DNA of 64,000 nucleotides from contig NZ_JAKZLB010000002.1 of NCBI RefSeq assembly GCF_022808865.1, positions 262,019-326,018 of the forward strand, written 5' to 3'. Made by a program: the position numbers and the translations under genes. Below the pieces are notes generated by a model that was not told where the DNA came from, searched no databases, and was given only the letters and a program-made list of their open reading frames with translations. This DNA is from Geothrix oryzisoli (lineage in GTDB: Bacteria > Acidobacteriota > Holophagae > Holophagales > Holophagaceae). Of this stretch, positions 48,005 to 57,296 are shown in pieces (the first letter of the stretch is position 1; each line of letters starts with the position of its first letter).

Positions 48005-49942
48005 ATGGCATTCCGACGGACACTGGGTGTGGTGGCGACGCTGCTGGCGGCGGGATGCAGCCTCGGGGCCCAGGTGACGGTCCCGCCCGCGGGCCTGCCC
48101 GGCGAGATGCCCGCCGAGTTCAAGGTGGCCTCCGAAAGCTGGGACCATGCGCGCCGCGAGGTGATGATCCCCATGCGCGACGGCGTGAAGCTGCGGACGA
48201 TCATCCTCGTGCCCAAGGGCGCCCGGGAGGCGCCGATCCTGCTCACCCGCACCCCCTACAACGCCGCCGAGCAGACGGGCCACGCGGCCAGTCCCCACCT
48301 GGGACCCGTGCTCCAGGGCTACGACAACGTGGCGGACCTCATCGTGGAGGGCGGCTACATCCGGGTGATCCAGGACATCCGCGGCAAGTACGGCTCCGAA
48401 GGGGAGTACGTGATGAACCGGCCGCTGCGCGGACCCCTCAACCCCAGCGCAGTGGACCACAGCACGGACACCTACGACACCATCGACTGGCTGGTGAAGC
48501 ACCTGCCGGAAAGCAACGGCCGCGTGGGCATTCTCGGCATCTCGTACGACGGCTTCCTGCCCCTGATGGCGCTCGTGGATCCCCACCCGGCCCTGAAGGC
48601 GGCCGTGCCCATGAACCCCATGGTGGATGGCTGGCGGGGCGACGACTGGTTCCACCACGGCGCCTTCCGGGCCCAGAACCTCAGCTACATCTACGAGCAG
48701 CAGGCCACCCGGGGCAACGACCTGAAGTGGTGGAGCGGCTACCACGATGACTACGACCTGTTCCTGCAGGCCGGTTCCACGGGCGCCCTGGCGAAGAGCC
48801 ACGGCATGGAGCAGCTGGGCTTCTGGCGGAAGCTCACGGAACACCCGGCCTACGATGCCTTCTGGCAGCAGCAGGCCATGGACCGCGTGCTCGCCGCCCG
48901 CACCCTGACGGTGCCCACCCTCCTGGTGCACAGCCTCTACGACGCCGAGGACATCTACGGCGCCCTGGCCGTGTGGAAGGCCCTGAAGCCGAAGGATGCG
49001 GGCCATCACCTGGTCTACCTCGCCATGGGCCCCTGGAGCCATGGTGGTGAGATCGGCGAGGGCAGCGGCCTTGGGCCCCTCCGGTTCGGCCAGGACACGG
49101 CCCTGCAGTTCCGCCGCGAGATCCTGAAGCCCTTCCTCGACCAGTACCTGAAGGGCGCGGGGAAGGCCGACCTGCCATCCGTGAGCGCATTTGAGACGGG
49201 CACCAACACCTGGAGAAGGCTTCCGGCCTGGCCCGTAGCCGGCGAAGGCACGGCCGTCCGCGCCACGCCCTTCTACCTGGAGGCGGGCTTGAAGGTGTCC
49301 ACCACTGCGCCGAAGGCTGCGGACGCCCCGTACGAGGAGTACGTGTCCGACCCGGCCAAGCCGGTGCCCTTTCGGGCTCGCCCCATCCAGCCCGTCGGCT
49401 ACGATCCTTCGCACACCTGGCCCCAGTGGCTCACCGACGACCAGCGGGAGCCCTCGGGCCGCACCGATGTGGTGGCGTTCGTGTCCGAGCCCCTGAAGGC
49501 GCCCCTCCGCATCGCCGGAGAGCCCGTCGCGAACCTGGTAGCTTCCACCAGCGGCACGGACTCCGACTGGGTGGTGAAGGTCATCGACGTCTACCCCGAC
49601 GAGGTGGCGAACCAGCCCCCGATGGGTGGCTACCAGCTCATGGTTTCGGCGGACATCTTCCGGGGCCGGTACCGCGAAAGCGTGGAGACCCCCAAGGCCC
49701 TGAAGTCCGGCGAGCCCCTGGTCTACCGCTTCGCCCTGCCCGCTGCCAACCATGTCTTCCTGCCGGGCCATCGCGTCATGGTGCAGGTGCAGTCCAGCTG
49801 GTTCCCCCTCTACGACCGAAACCCCCAGACCTTCGTGCCCAACATCTTCTTCGCCCAACCCGGCGACTACCGTCCCGCCACCCAGCGCATCTACCACACC
49901 CCCGGCCAGGCCAGCTGCGTGGAGCTGCCGGTGGTGAAATAG
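48005..49942 (+). CDS. CocE/NonD family hydrolase lipoprotein
   Basis: A 645-residue S15-type alpha/beta-hydrolase, paralogue of 11848-13737. The leader ends in a lipobox (LLAAGC, Cys18), so it is membrane-anchored where the other is soluble or secreted. The catalytic domain begins IPMRDGVKLRTIILVPKG; the nucleophile is Ser180 in GISYDG, the acid probably the Asp of HSLYDAEDIYG and the base the His of GPWSHGG. The C-terminal jelly roll shares DSDWVVKVIDVYPDE and FPLYDRNPQTF with the paralogue. Likely glutaryl-7-ACA-acylase / amino-ester-hydrolase type; substrate unknown. Confidence 0.88.
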   Translation: MAFRRTLGVVATLLAAGCSLGAQVTVPPAGLPGEMPAEFKVASESWDHARREVMIPMRDGVKLRTIILVPKGAREAPILLTRTPYNAAEQTGHAASPHLGPVLQGYDNVADLIVEGGYIRVIQDIRGKYGSEGEYVMNRPLRGPLNPSAVDHSTDTYDTIDWLVKHLPESNGRVGILGISYDGFLPLMALVDPHPALKAAVPMNPMVDGWRGDDWFHHGAFRAQNLSYIYEQQATRGNDLKWWSGYHDDYDLFLQAGSTGALAKSHGMEQLGFWRKLTEHPAYDAFWQQQAMDRVLAARTLTVPTLLVHSLYDAEDIYGALAVWKALKPKDAGHHLVYLAMGPWSHGGEIGEGSGLGPLRFGQDTALQFRREILKPFLDQYLKGAGKADLPSVSAFETGTNTWRRLPAWPVAGEGTAVRATPFYLEAGLKVSTTAPKAADAPYEEYVSDPAKPVPFRARPIQPVGYDPSHTWPQWLTDDQREPSGRTDVVAFVSEPLKAPLRIAGEPVANLVASTSGTDSDWVVKVIDVYPDEVANQPPMGGYQLMVSADIFRGRYRESVETPKALKSGEPLVYRFALPAANHVFLPGHRVMVQVQSSWFPLYDRNPQTFVPNIFFAQPGDYRPATQRIYHTPGQASCVELPVVK

Positions 49943-49945
49943 GGC

Positions 49946-50650
49946 TCAGCTCCCCAGCAGCTCCGCCACGAAAGCCGGCACCAGGTCCGTGGCCCGGCCG
50001 GCCCGATGCTCCCGGAAGGCGTCCGCCACGCGGCTGGGCTCGAGGTTGAGCTCCACCGTGCGGGTCTCGGGGCCCACGGCCCCCACGAAGCCGGCGGCGG
50101 GATAGACGTGGCCGCTGGTGCCGATGGCGGCGAAGAGGGCGCAGCGCTCCAGGGTGCGGTAGATGCTCTCCATCTCCAGGGGCACCTCCCCGAACCAGAC
50201 GATGTGGGGCCGCACCCGGCCGCGGCCACAGGCGGGGCAGCGGCTGTCGGAGTCCATGTCGCCGGGCCAGTCCAGCACCGCGTGGCAGCCCAAGCAGCGG
50301 CCCTTGAGCAGTTCGCCGTGCATGTGCAGGAGGTTCCGCGAACCCGCGCGGTCGTGGAGGTCGTCCACGTTCTGCGTCACCAGCAGCACCTCGCCGGCCC
50401 ATTCGCGCTCCAGCCGGGCCAGGGCCAGGTGGGCGGCGTTCGGCTGCACGCCCGGGAGGCTGCGCCGCCGCTCGTTGTAGAAGCGGTACACCAGGGCCGG
50501 GTTCCGGTGGAAGGCCTCGGGCGTGGCCACATCCTCGACCCGGTGGTTCTCCCAGAGCCCGTTCGCGTCCCGGAAGGTGCGCAGCCCGCTCTCCGCAGAG
50601 ATGCCCGCGCCGGTGAGGATCACGAGGGTGGCCTCGCGGGGGAGGGTCAT
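49946..50650 (-). CDS. cobB: NAD-dependent protein deacylase (sirtuin, CobB type)
   Basis: A 234-residue class III sirtuin. NAD-binding motifs GAGISAESGLRTFRD (about 14-28) and QNVDDLHDRAGS (in order), catalytic His in LLHMHGELLKGRC, and a zinc site CLGC...CPAC. The segment FYNERRR holds the Tyr-x-x-Arg pair that marks desuccinylases such as SIRT5 and E. coli CobB, so succinyl or malonyl lysine removal is expected besides deacetylation. ATG 50650 gives the usual N-terminus. The phosphatase gene lies 7 bases upstream on the same strand. Confidence 0.94.
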   Translation of the reverse strand: MTLPREATLVILTGAGISAESGLRTFRDANGLWENHRVEDVATPEAFHRNPALVYRFYNERRRSLPGVQPNAAHLALARLEREWAGEVLLVTQNVDDLHDRAGSRNLLHMHGELLKGRCLGCHAVLDWPGDMDSDSRCPACGRGRVRPHIVWFGEVPLEMESIYRTLERCALFAAIGTSGHVYPAAGFVGAVGPETRTVELNLEPSRVADAFREHRAGRATDLVPAFVAELLGS

Positions 50651-50657
50651 GGAGCAT

Positions 50658-52280
50658 CTACCTCGGAGGCTGGAGATCGAGCACCTTCCCGTCCACAGGG
50701 CCAGGCCTGAGGCCCAGCTCCCGGGCGAGGGTCGGGGCCAGGTCCACGGTGCGGACAGGCTCGGGGCGCTCACCCCCCTTCCAGGGGCCCCAGAAGATCA
50801 GGGGCACGCGGCGGTCGTAGGCGTAGGGCGTGCCGTGGCCCGTGGGCCAGTCCGTGGGAGGGACGCCGAAGACCGTCCAGGGCTTGAAGACCACGAGGAC
50901 ATCGCCGCTGCGCTCGGGCTGGAAGCTGCGGCGCAGCAGCACGCGCAGGCTGCTGTCCCGGGGGCTGCCCGCGGCGGCGGGATCCGTGGCCAGCAGCTCC
51001 TCGGCGGTGAAGGCGTCGGCCACTTCGGGCCGGGAGCGGAGCCAGGTCTGGATCCGGGCGACCAGGGCCTTCCGGTCGAGCCCGGCGGCCTTCACGGCGG
51101 CGTCGCGGAGATAGACGGTGTTGGGATCAGCGCCCTCCCGCACGAGGTCCGCCTGGACCTTGAAGGCGGCCTTCAGGTCGGCGCGGAGCGCCTCGAAGAA
51201 GGGGCCGGTCGCGACCCGATGGGTGGGGAAGCCACTCTCGGCCAGGGCCTCGGGGAGGTCCATGCCGCCGTGGTCGGCGCTGAGCACCACCCAGGCCTGC
51301 GGATCGCGACGGCGGACATCGTCCAGCAGCCGGCCCACGGTGCGGTCCAGGCGGTGGAGCTGATCCCGCATCTCGGTGCCGAGGGTGCCGTAGCTGTGGC
51401 CGATGTAGTCCGTGGCGGAGAAGCTCACGGCCAGCAGATCGGTGGCGGGGCCCCGGCCCAGGTGCTCGCCTTCCAGCAGGGCCTCGGCGGCCTCCAGGGT
51501 GACCTCGTCCAGGAAGGGCGACTTGCGGAACCGGGCCTCGAAGGTCTTGTCGAGGGGCATCCCCGCGCCCTGCACGAGCCGGGGCAGCGCCCCATTACGC
51601 ACCACCTGGCCGGGGAAGGTCCAGGTGGCCACGCGGCCCTCGGGCGTCGCGGGCTCCTTCGCCCACAGCCAGCTCCGGGTGGCGAAGCGGGTCTTCAGGC
51701 CGTCATCGAAGCGGACCAGCCACTCCGGGAGGCGGGCGGCATAGGCCGAGGAGGTGGTGAACCCGCTGGTGCCGGCGAACCAGAAGACCCCCGTGGGCTT
51801 GCGCCCGGCCATGAGGATGGCGGCCCGGTCCTTGCCCGAGACGGCGAAGGCGCGGCCACCCGGCACCTGGGCCTGGAGCCAGTCGCCCAGGCCCTCACCC
51901 AGGAACCGGAGGTTGGACGAACTGGCCTGCCCGGTGGCCTCCAGGGCCCTGGCGCCCGCATCCTCCACGCAGTACACGAACCGATCCGAGGCGCGGTCGT
52001 ACCAGCGGTTCTCCACGATGCCGGTGTGCGCGGGGAAGCGCCCCGACAGCAGCACCGAATGGCCCGGGCCGGTCTCGGTGAAGCCGTGGTCGTGGTAGGC
52101 CTCGGTGAAGAAGACGCCCTCCCGGCGGAGGCGGGCGAGCCCGCCCGTCAGCTCGGGGCCGTAGGTCTGCATGAGCTCCGCGGAAAACTGGTCCACGGAG
52201 ATCACCACCACCAGCCGGGGCCGCTCGGCGGCAGCGAGGCCCAGGGCCAGGGTCGCGGCGAGGATCGGGAGGGCACGCAT
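50658..52280 (-). CDS. Periplasmic alkaline phosphatase superfamily protein (PafA/PhoK type)
   Basis: A 540-residue exported phosphatase. Signal peptide MRALPILAATLALGLAAA; metal Asp in VVVISVDQFSAELM; Thr70 in the FTETGPGHS motif is the likely nucleophile; later metal ligands are in SFSATDYIGHSYG, LSADHGGMDLPEAL and GHGTPYAYDRRVPLIFWG. This is the pattern of the PafA/PhoK Thr-type alkaline phosphatases rather than E. coli PhoA. It releases phosphate from monoesters in the periplasm. Its ATG overlaps the barrel gene's stop by one base (TGATG). Confidence 0.88.
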   Translation of the reverse strand: MRALPILAATLALGLAAAERPRLVVVISVDQFSAELMQTYGPELTGGLARLRREGVFFTEAYHDHGFTETGPGHSVLLSGRFPAHTGIVENRWYDRASDRFVYCVEDAGARALEATGQASSSNLRFLGEGLGDWLQAQVPGGRAFAVSGKDRAAILMAGRKPTGVFWFAGTSGFTTSSAYAARLPEWLVRFDDGLKTRFATRSWLWAKEPATPEGRVATWTFPGQVVRNGALPRLVQGAGMPLDKTFEARFRKSPFLDEVTLEAAEALLEGEHLGRGPATDLLAVSFSATDYIGHSYGTLGTEMRDQLHRLDRTVGRLLDDVRRRDPQAWVVLSADHGGMDLPEALAESGFPTHRVATGPFFEALRADLKAAFKVQADLVREGADPNTVYLRDAAVKAAGLDRKALVARIQTWLRSRPEVADAFTAEELLATDPAAAGSPRDSSLRVLLRRSFQPERSGDVLVVFKPWTVFGVPPTDWPTGHGTPYAYDRRVPLIFWGPWKGGERPEPVRTVDLAPTLARELGLRPGPVDGKVLDLQPPR

Positions 52281-52924
52281 CAGAACGTCACCCCCACGCC
52301 GAAGGTCCACAGCCGCTCGAACTCCTGGCCGCTACCCTGGGCCGAGAAGTAGGCGGCCAGGTCCGACGCGCTGTTGAGCTCCACGGGATGATCCTTGCTG
52401 GTGGGCTGCTGATAGCTGGCGGCCAGGTAGGGGTGCACCCCCACCGAGGGGATGCGCCAGCGGGCGCCCACCCGCAGCCAGGTGCGGCTCAGGTCCTTGG
52501 CGCTGGAGGCTCCGGCGGTGTCCACGGTATACCGCTGGAGGCGCTGGATGAGGCCGATCTCGCCGGCGATCCCCACGAAGGGGACCCAGAGCTGGGCGTT
52601 CAGGTCCAGGCCCAGGCCCTGCTGCTTCAGCTTCGTGCCCTGGGTGGCAGTGCCCGTGGCCAGGCTGCCGTCCGCCGTGAACTGCGAGTACTCGAGCCCG
52701 GCCTCGAACTTGAGCAGGGGGCCCACCTGGAAGAGCTGCCGGTTCGCGGTGGCGATGAAGCCCTTGCCGGTATCGAAGTCCCCGGCCACCAGCTGGTTCG
52801 TGCCGGAGAGGATCGTCTGGGGCAGGTTCTGGCCCGAGGGCCGCGGCAGCTCCAGGCGCAGGTCCCACTGGGCGCAGAGGGGGAGCGCGGTCGCGAGGCA
52901 GAGGGGTAGGAGGGCGAGACGCAT
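52280..52924 (-). CDS. Predicted outer-membrane beta-barrel protein (about 21 kDa mature)
   Basis: A 214-residue protein with signal peptide MRLALLPLCLATALPLCAQ and strand-rich sequence (FKFEAGLEYSQF-like, LNAQLWVPFVGIAGEIGLIQ, VHPYLAASYQQP), ending FGVGVTF with a C-terminal Phe. An outer-membrane barrel is likely; the specific function is unknown. The stop overlaps the phosphatase ATG, so the two are probably co-translated and the barrel may supply or anchor the phosphatase (inference). The longer in-frame reading upstream is a shadow of thpR. Confidence 0.7.
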   Translation of the reverse strand: MRLALLPLCLATALPLCAQWDLRLELPRPSGQNLPQTILSGTNQLVAGDFDTGKGFIATANRQLFQVGPLLKFEAGLEYSQFTADGSLATGTATQGTKLKQQGLGLDLNAQLWVPFVGIAGEIGLIQRLQRYTVDTAGASSAKDLSRTWLRVGARWRIPSVGVHPYLAASYQQPTSKDHPVELNSASDLAAYFSAQGSGQEFERLWTFGVGVTF

Positions 52925-52947
52925 CAGGGGCTCCGGCAAAACCTCGA

Positions 52948-53493
52948 TCATACCCGTCGCAACGGCCAGGTCCGCACGGGCGCGTAACCACCGTGGGTCC
53001 GGCTTTCGAACAGCACGAGATCGCTTGCGGCGAAGGGGGTGGGCGGGGGCTCGGGGAAGGCGGCCAGAGGCCGGGGCTGACGCAGCCGGGCCAGCGTGAT
53101 GTGGGCCCGGAAGGGCTTGGTGTCGAAGGCCTCGCCCGCGGTGGCCAAGGCGTCCCGAAGATCCTGGGCCAGGCTTTCGAGGGCCGGGGAGGGCGCCAGG
53201 CCCAGCCACAGGATCCGGACCCTGCCGTTTCCGGGGAACCCGCCCAGACCCGCCGTGCGCAGGGCGAAGGGGGCGTGCCTCGCCGCCACGGCGGCGGCCA
53301 GGGTGTCCAGGGCGAGCAGGGCCTCTGCGGACCGGTCGCCCAGGAAGGCCAGCGTCACATGCAACCCGTCCGTTCTCGACGGGCGCGCCAGGGGGCGGGC
53401 CGGCTGCCAGCGCCCCAGGGTCTCCCGCAGAGCCGGAGGCAGCGGCAGGGCGAAGAAGAGCCTCAGGCCCCCGCCTTCCACTTGATGCTGCAT
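52948..53493 (-). CDS. thpR: RNA 2',3'-cyclic phosphodiesterase (2H family)
   Basis: A 181-residue 2H phosphoesterase. Two HxTx motifs are present: HVTL near residue 45 and HITL near residue 130. The start region LRLFFALPLPPALRETLG is typical of ThpR/LigT, which opens 2',3'-cyclic phosphates on RNA and can ligate tRNA halves in vitro. The start overlaps the end of the upstream thioredoxin-like gene by 31 bases. A start further inside (after the LRLFFALP region) would lose conserved sequence. Confidence 0.9.
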   Translation of the reverse strand: MQHQVEGGGLRLFFALPLPPALRETLGRWQPARPLARPSRTDGLHVTLAFLGDRSAEALLALDTLAAAVAARHAPFALRTAGLGGFPGNGRVRILWLGLAPSPALESLAQDLRDALATAGEAFDTKPFRAHITLARLRQPRPLAAFPEPPPTPFAASDLVLFESRTHGGYAPVRTWPLRRV

Positions 53494-54014
53494 CCCATGC
53501 TCGGATGCTGGACCTTCAAGGGACCTTCGCCCGCCAGCACGCGCTCGATGGCGACCCTCAGCTCCTGCCGGGTGACATGGGCGGCGTCCTTCCAGTTGTC
53601 GTCCAGTCGGCCGCGGTAGGTGAGGCGGCGGTGGCCATCGAAGAGGAAGAAGTCCGGCGTGCAGACGGCGCCCAGGGCGCGGGCGACCGTCTGTTCCTCA
53701 TCCCAGAGGTAGGGGAACGCATAGCCTTTGGCCTGGGCCCGGACCCGCATGGCCTCGAAGCTGTCGTCCGGATAGGTTTCCGCGTCGTTGGGGTTGATGG
53801 CCACCACCGCGCAGCGCCCGGTGTAGATCCGGGCCAGCGTGTTGATGCGGTCGTCCACGGCCTGCACGTAGGGGCAGTGGTTGCACATGACCACCACCAG
53901 CAGGGCCGGGCAGTGGAAGTCGTGCAGCGACCAGAGCCGGCCATCCACGCCGGGGAGGGTGAAATCCGGACAGGCCGTGCCGAGCGGGACCATGGTGGAT
54001 TCCGTCAAGGCCAT
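53463..54014 (-). CDS. Thioredoxin-like (AhpC/TSA-related) family protein
   Basis: A 183-residue thioredoxin-fold protein. Cys44 and Cys47 form CNHCPYV, after FTLPGVDGRLWSLHDF. AINPNDAETYPDDSFEAM and ALGAVCTPDFFLFDGHRRLTYRGRLDDNW (in part) match a widespread group of cytoplasmic redoxin-like proteins. The C-terminal SMGCSIKWK carries a third conserved Cys. No signal peptide. GGAGG precedes ATG 54014. Probably a thiol reductase or peroxidase-like enzyme; exact activity not known. Confidence 0.88.
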   Translation of the reverse strand: MALTESTMVPLGTACPDFTLPGVDGRLWSLHDFHCPALLVVVMCNHCPYVQAVDDRINTLARIYTGRCAVVAINPNDAETYPDDSFEAMRVRAQAKGYAFPYLWDEEQTVARALGAVCTPDFFLFDGHRRLTYRGRLDDNWKDAAHVTRQELRVAIERVLAGEGPLKVQHPSMGCSIKWKAGA

Positions 54015-54085
54015 GGGAACCTCCGGAGGCTGCTTCCATCGTACGCCTGGGGGCAAGCGAGCGGGACCGAAGTCATTTTTTTGAC

Positions 54086-54113
54086 TTGACCCATGCCAGC
54101 CTGCCCCTAGGCT
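54086..54113 (+). promoter_or_regulatory. Predicted promoter of the sigma-54 activator gene
   Basis: TTGACC (54086-54091), 16-base spacer, TAGGCT (54108-54113), with an overlapping TTGACT at 54081. Two CCTAGG palindromes (54106-54111, 54122-54127), 16 bases apart centre to centre, flank the transcription start and could bind a dimeric regulator. Confidence 0.55.
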
Positions 54114-54132
54114 GATCTCAACCTAGGAGCCC

Positions 54133-55605
54133 ATGACCCAGCTGTTGCGCCTTCACTGGTCCACCCTCGGCGAGGACACGGGGGGGCTGGAGCATCGGTG
54201 GGCCGCCTTCTGGGAAGTGACTGTGGACCGCGGGCCCTCGCCAGCGCTGCCGCCGCGGGACGTGGACCTGTGGGTGATCAGCGCCCGGGGCGCCTGGCCG
54301 CCACCGGAGATGAACCGCATGATGGCGGAGGTGGCGGCCCTGCCCATCCTCCTGGGCCTGAAGGCCGATGCGCCGCCCATGGATGCCAAGGCCCTCACCG
54401 AGTGGGGCGCCCTGGGCAGCGTGCGCTGGGGCGTGCTGGGGCCCGAGCCGCCCATGCCGGGCCTGCGTCCGCGCTCGGGAACCACCACGCAGCTGAGCGC
54501 CTCCCAGGCCCTGGCCTTCGGCCTCATCGGGACCAGCCCCGCCATGCAGGAGGTGCTGGCCCGCGCCCGCAGCGCCGCCGCCACGCGGGCCACGGTGTTG
54601 CTGCTGGGCGAGAGCGGCACGGGCAAGGAGGTCATCGCCCGGGCCATCCACCGCATGAGCGCCGATGCCGCCGAGCCCTTCGTGGCCGTGCACTGCGGCG
54701 CCATCCCCGAGAACCTCCTGGAGTCGGAGCTCTTCGGCTACAACAAGGGCGCCTTCACGGACGCCCGCAAGGACACGCCGGGCAAGTTCCGCGAGGCCCA
54801 GGGCGGCACGATCTTCCTGGACGAGGTGGGCACCATGCCGCTGGGCGCCCAGGTGCGCCTGCTGCGCGTGCTCCAGGAGCGGGAAGTGCAGCCCCTGGGC
54901 GGCGGCGCGCCGGTGAAGGTCGACGTGCGGGTGGTGACCGCCTCCAACGTGGACCTGTGGCGGAAGGTGCAGGACGGCAGCTTCCGCGAGGACCTCTTCT
55001 ACCGCCTGGAAGTCGTGCCCATCACCATGCCGCCCCTGCGGACACGACGGGAGGAAGTGCCCTTCCTGGCCCAGCACTTCCTCAACCGCAAAGCCCGGGA
55101 GCATGGCCTCTACCCCAAGGCCCTGCACCCCAGCGTGGATCCCCTGCTGATGTCCCTGCCCTGGCCCGGGAACGTGCGCCAGCTGGAGAACGCCATCGAG
55201 CGGGCCATCGTGCTCTCGGGCACGCGACCCGTGCTCACGCGGGAGGACTTCACCTTCCTTGCGGAGCGGATGGGAGAGTTGGAGCGCCTGGGCGAACCGG
55301 CGGGACGCGGGGCCGGAACGGCGGAGCGTGGGGCTGAACCGGCACCGATGCCCCCGGGCGCGATGGCCGCGGCCTTTGCGCCGCCGCCTCCCGCCGCCTT
55401 CGGCATGGATCTCCCGGCCGAGGGCATGGACCTGAACCAGGTGGTGTCGGACATGGAGAAGACGCTCATGCTCCAGAGCCTGGCCATCACGCGGGGCAAC
55501 AAGAAGCGCGCTGCCGATCTGCTGGGCCTCAAGCGCACGACCTTCCTGGAGAAAATGAAGCGGCTGGACCTGGAGGATGCGGACAGCGCTGAAGCCGAGG
55601 CCTGA
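54133..55605 (+). CDS. Sigma-54-dependent transcriptional activator, Fis-type
   Basis: A 490-residue enhancer-binding protein. The N-terminal 105 residues resemble a response-regulator fold but I see no conserved phospho-acceptor Asp. The AAA+ domain (about 130-365) has Walker A GESGTGKE (Lys165), [13 protein letters not shown] (206-211; GAFTDA instead of GAFTGA in the sigma-54 contact loop), Walker [11 protein letters not shown] and the arginine-finger region. A Pro/Ala-rich linker leads to a Fis helix-turn-helix ([20 protein letters not shown]). Autonomous of a neighbouring kinase; the orphan histidine kinase at 57297 is a possible partner. Confidence 0.9.
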   Translation: MTQLLRLHWSTLGEDTGGLEHRWAAFWEVTVDRGPSPALPPRDVDLWVISARGAWPPPEMNRMMAEVAALPILLGLKADAPPMDAKALTEWGALGSVRWGVLGPEPPMPGLRPRSGTTTQLSASQALAFGLIGTSPAMQEVLARARSAAATRATVLLLGESGTGKEVIARAIHRMSADAAEPFVAVHCGAIPENLLESELFGYNKGAFTDARKDTPGKFREAQGGTIFLDEVGTMPLGAQVRLLRVLQEREVQPLGGGAPVKVDVRVVTASNVDLWRKVQDGSFREDLFYRLEVVPITMPPLRTRREEVPFLAQHFLNRKAREHGLYPKALHPSVDPLLMSLPWPGNVRQLENAIERAIVLSGTRPVLTREDFTFLAERMGELERLGEPAGRGAGTAERGAEPAPMPPGAMAAAFAPPPPAAFGMDLPAEGMDLNQVVSDMEKTLMLQSLAITRGNKKRAADLLGLKRTTFLEKMKRLDLEDADSAEAEA

Positions 55606-55616
55606 TTCGCCCCTGT

Positions 55617-55622
55617 TAATCT
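55617..55622 (+). promoter_or_regulatory. Predicted -10 box of prmA (leaderless type)
   Basis: TAATCT, exactly six bases before ATG 55629. Confidence 0.5.
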
Positions 55623-55628
55623 GAGGGC

Positions 55629-56498
55629 ATGGCGAATGCGACGCATCTGAGGTGGAAGCTGGAGGTCCCCGACCCCCAGGAAGAGGCGCTGTGCGCCTGG
55701 CTGGAGACGCGGGGCTCGTCCGCCTTCTACCGGGAGGCCGATCCGCCCCGGGCCTGCTACGCCTACTTCCCGCCGGACCAGCCGCCGCCGGAGACCACCG
55801 GCCTGGCCGCCTTCCCCGGCGTGCGCCTGATCGAGGCGGAGGCCTTCGGCGACGAGGACTGGCTGGCCAAGAGCCGCGAGGGGTTCGGGGCCTTCGAGGT
55901 GGGCACGCGCTTCCATGTGCGCCCCCTCTGGGATGAGACCCCCGGGCCCGCGGACCGCCTGGACCTGGTGGTGAATCCCGGCCTGGCCTTCGGCACCGGC
56001 GGCCACGAGACCACGCGGCTCTGCATGGAGCTGCTGGAGGAGCTGGCGGCCGCCGGCCGCCTCCGGGGCCCCATCCTCGACATCGGCGCGGGCACGGGCA
56101 TCCTCTCCCTGGCCGCCTTCCTGCTGGGCGGGCGCGATCTCACGGCCTTCGACATCGATCCTGACTGCGGGCCCGCCATGACGGAGCTCATGGCGTTGAA
56201 CGCGCACCTGCTCAAAGACTCCACACCTTACGACAGCTTCGTCGGCACCCTGGAGCACCCGAAGGCGCAGGGCCCCTACCGGGGACTGCTGGCCAACATC
56301 CTGCTGGAGACCATCCAGGAGCTGCTGCCCCGCATGGCCGAGGCGGCCGCCCCGGGCGGCTGGCTGGTGGCCAGCGGCATCCTGGCGGAGCGCACGGACG
56401 AGGCGCTGGTGAGTCTCGTCTCGCACGGGTTCAAGCCGGAGAAGGTGCTGAAGGAAGGCGAGTGGATCGCGGTGCTGGCGACGCGGGAACCCTCATGA
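55629..56498 (+). CDS. prmA: Ribosomal protein L11 methyltransferase
   Basis: A 289-residue SAM enzyme that trimethylates L11. Family marks: GDEDWLAKSREGFGAFEVG near residue 76, DLVVNPGLAFGTGGHETTRLC (in part) near 115, the SAM loop DIGAGTGILSLAAF and AFDIDPDCGPAM. The C-terminus (KPEKVLKEGEWIAVLA) is typical. ATG 55629 is probably leaderless (TAATCT six bases upstream). The stop overlaps the murI start (ATGA). Confidence 0.93.
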   Translation: MANATHLRWKLEVPDPQEEALCAWLETRGSSAFYREADPPRACYAYFPPDQPPPETTGLAAFPGVRLIEAEAFGDEDWLAKSREGFGAFEVGTRFHVRPLWDETPGPADRLDLVVNPGLAFGTGGHETTRLCMELLEELAAAGRLRGPILDIGAGTGILSLAAFLLGGRDLTAFDIDPDCGPAMTELMALNAHLLKDSTPYDSFVGTLEHPKAQGPYRGLLANILLETIQELLPRMAEAAAPGGWLVASGILAERTDEALVSLVSHGFKPEKVLKEGEWIAVLATREPS

Positions 56499-57286
56499 GC
56501 CGTGCGGACCATCCGATCGGTGTCTTCGACTCGGGCATCGGGGGCCTCACGGTCATCCATGCCCTGCGCCAGATGCTGCCGCAGGAGGAACTGATCTACC
56601 TGGGTGACACGGCGCGTCTGCCCTACGGCAGCAAGAGCCACCACACCATCGAGCGCTACACGCTCCAGATGGGCGAGCTGCTCCAGCGCCACGACCCCAA
56701 GCTCATCGTCATCGCCTGCAACACGGCCAGCGCCCACGGGCTGCCGGCGCTCCAGGCGGTGAGCCCCTGCCCGGTCATCGGCGTCATCGAACCCGGCGCC
56801 GAAGCCGCCGCGGCGGTGCCGGGTCCCGTGGGGGTCATCGGAACCCTGGCCACCGTGGGCAGCGGAGCCTACGAGGCGGCCATCCTCCGCCGCGATCCGA
56901 CCAAGGTCATCCACAGCGCGGCCTGTCCTCTGCTGGTGCCCCTGGCGGAAGAGGGCTGGTTCGACGATCCCGTCACCGACACCATCTGCCGCCGCTACCT
57001 CGACCTGCTGCCCGCCGAGGTGCAGACGGTGGTGCTGGGCTGCACCCACTATCCGACCCTGCTGCCCAGCCTGGAGCGCTGCCGGCCTGGCACCTGCTGG
57101 ATCGACAGCGGCCGCGTCACGGCCAAGGCGGTGGACCGCATGCTGCAGGGGGCCCTGGGCTACCGGACCCGCAGCGCCCGCGGCACCCTCCGGGTCCAGC
57201 TCACCGACGCCAGCAGCCGCCTGAAGGAAGTGGGCAGCCGCTTCCTGGAGGAGGAACTGGGGGACGTGGAGGTCGTGGAGATCTAG
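56495..57286 (+). CDS. murI: Glutamate racemase
   Basis: A 263-residue cofactor-independent racemase that makes D-glutamate for peptidoglycan. Catalytic Cys75 in ACNTASAHG and the second Cys in LGCTHYPTL near residue 186. The start PIGVFDSGIGGLTVIHAL and GDTARLPYGSKS are diagnostic. ATG 56495 overlaps the prmA stop, giving a coupled pair; an upstream in-frame ATG at 56462 lies inside prmA and was rejected. Confidence 0.96.
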   Translation: MSRADHPIGVFDSGIGGLTVIHALRQMLPQEELIYLGDTARLPYGSKSHHTIERYTLQMGELLQRHDPKLIVIACNTASAHGLPALQAVSPCPVIGVIEPGAEAAAAVPGPVGVIGTLATVGSGAYEAAILRRDPTKVIHSAACPLLVPLAEEGWFDDPVTDTICRRYLDLLPAEVQTVVLGCTHYPTLLPSLERCRPGTCWIDSGRVTAKAVDRMLQGALGYRTRSARGTLRVQLTDASSRLKEVGSRFLEEELGDVEVVEI

Positions 57287-57296
57287 GTCCGCGGCC

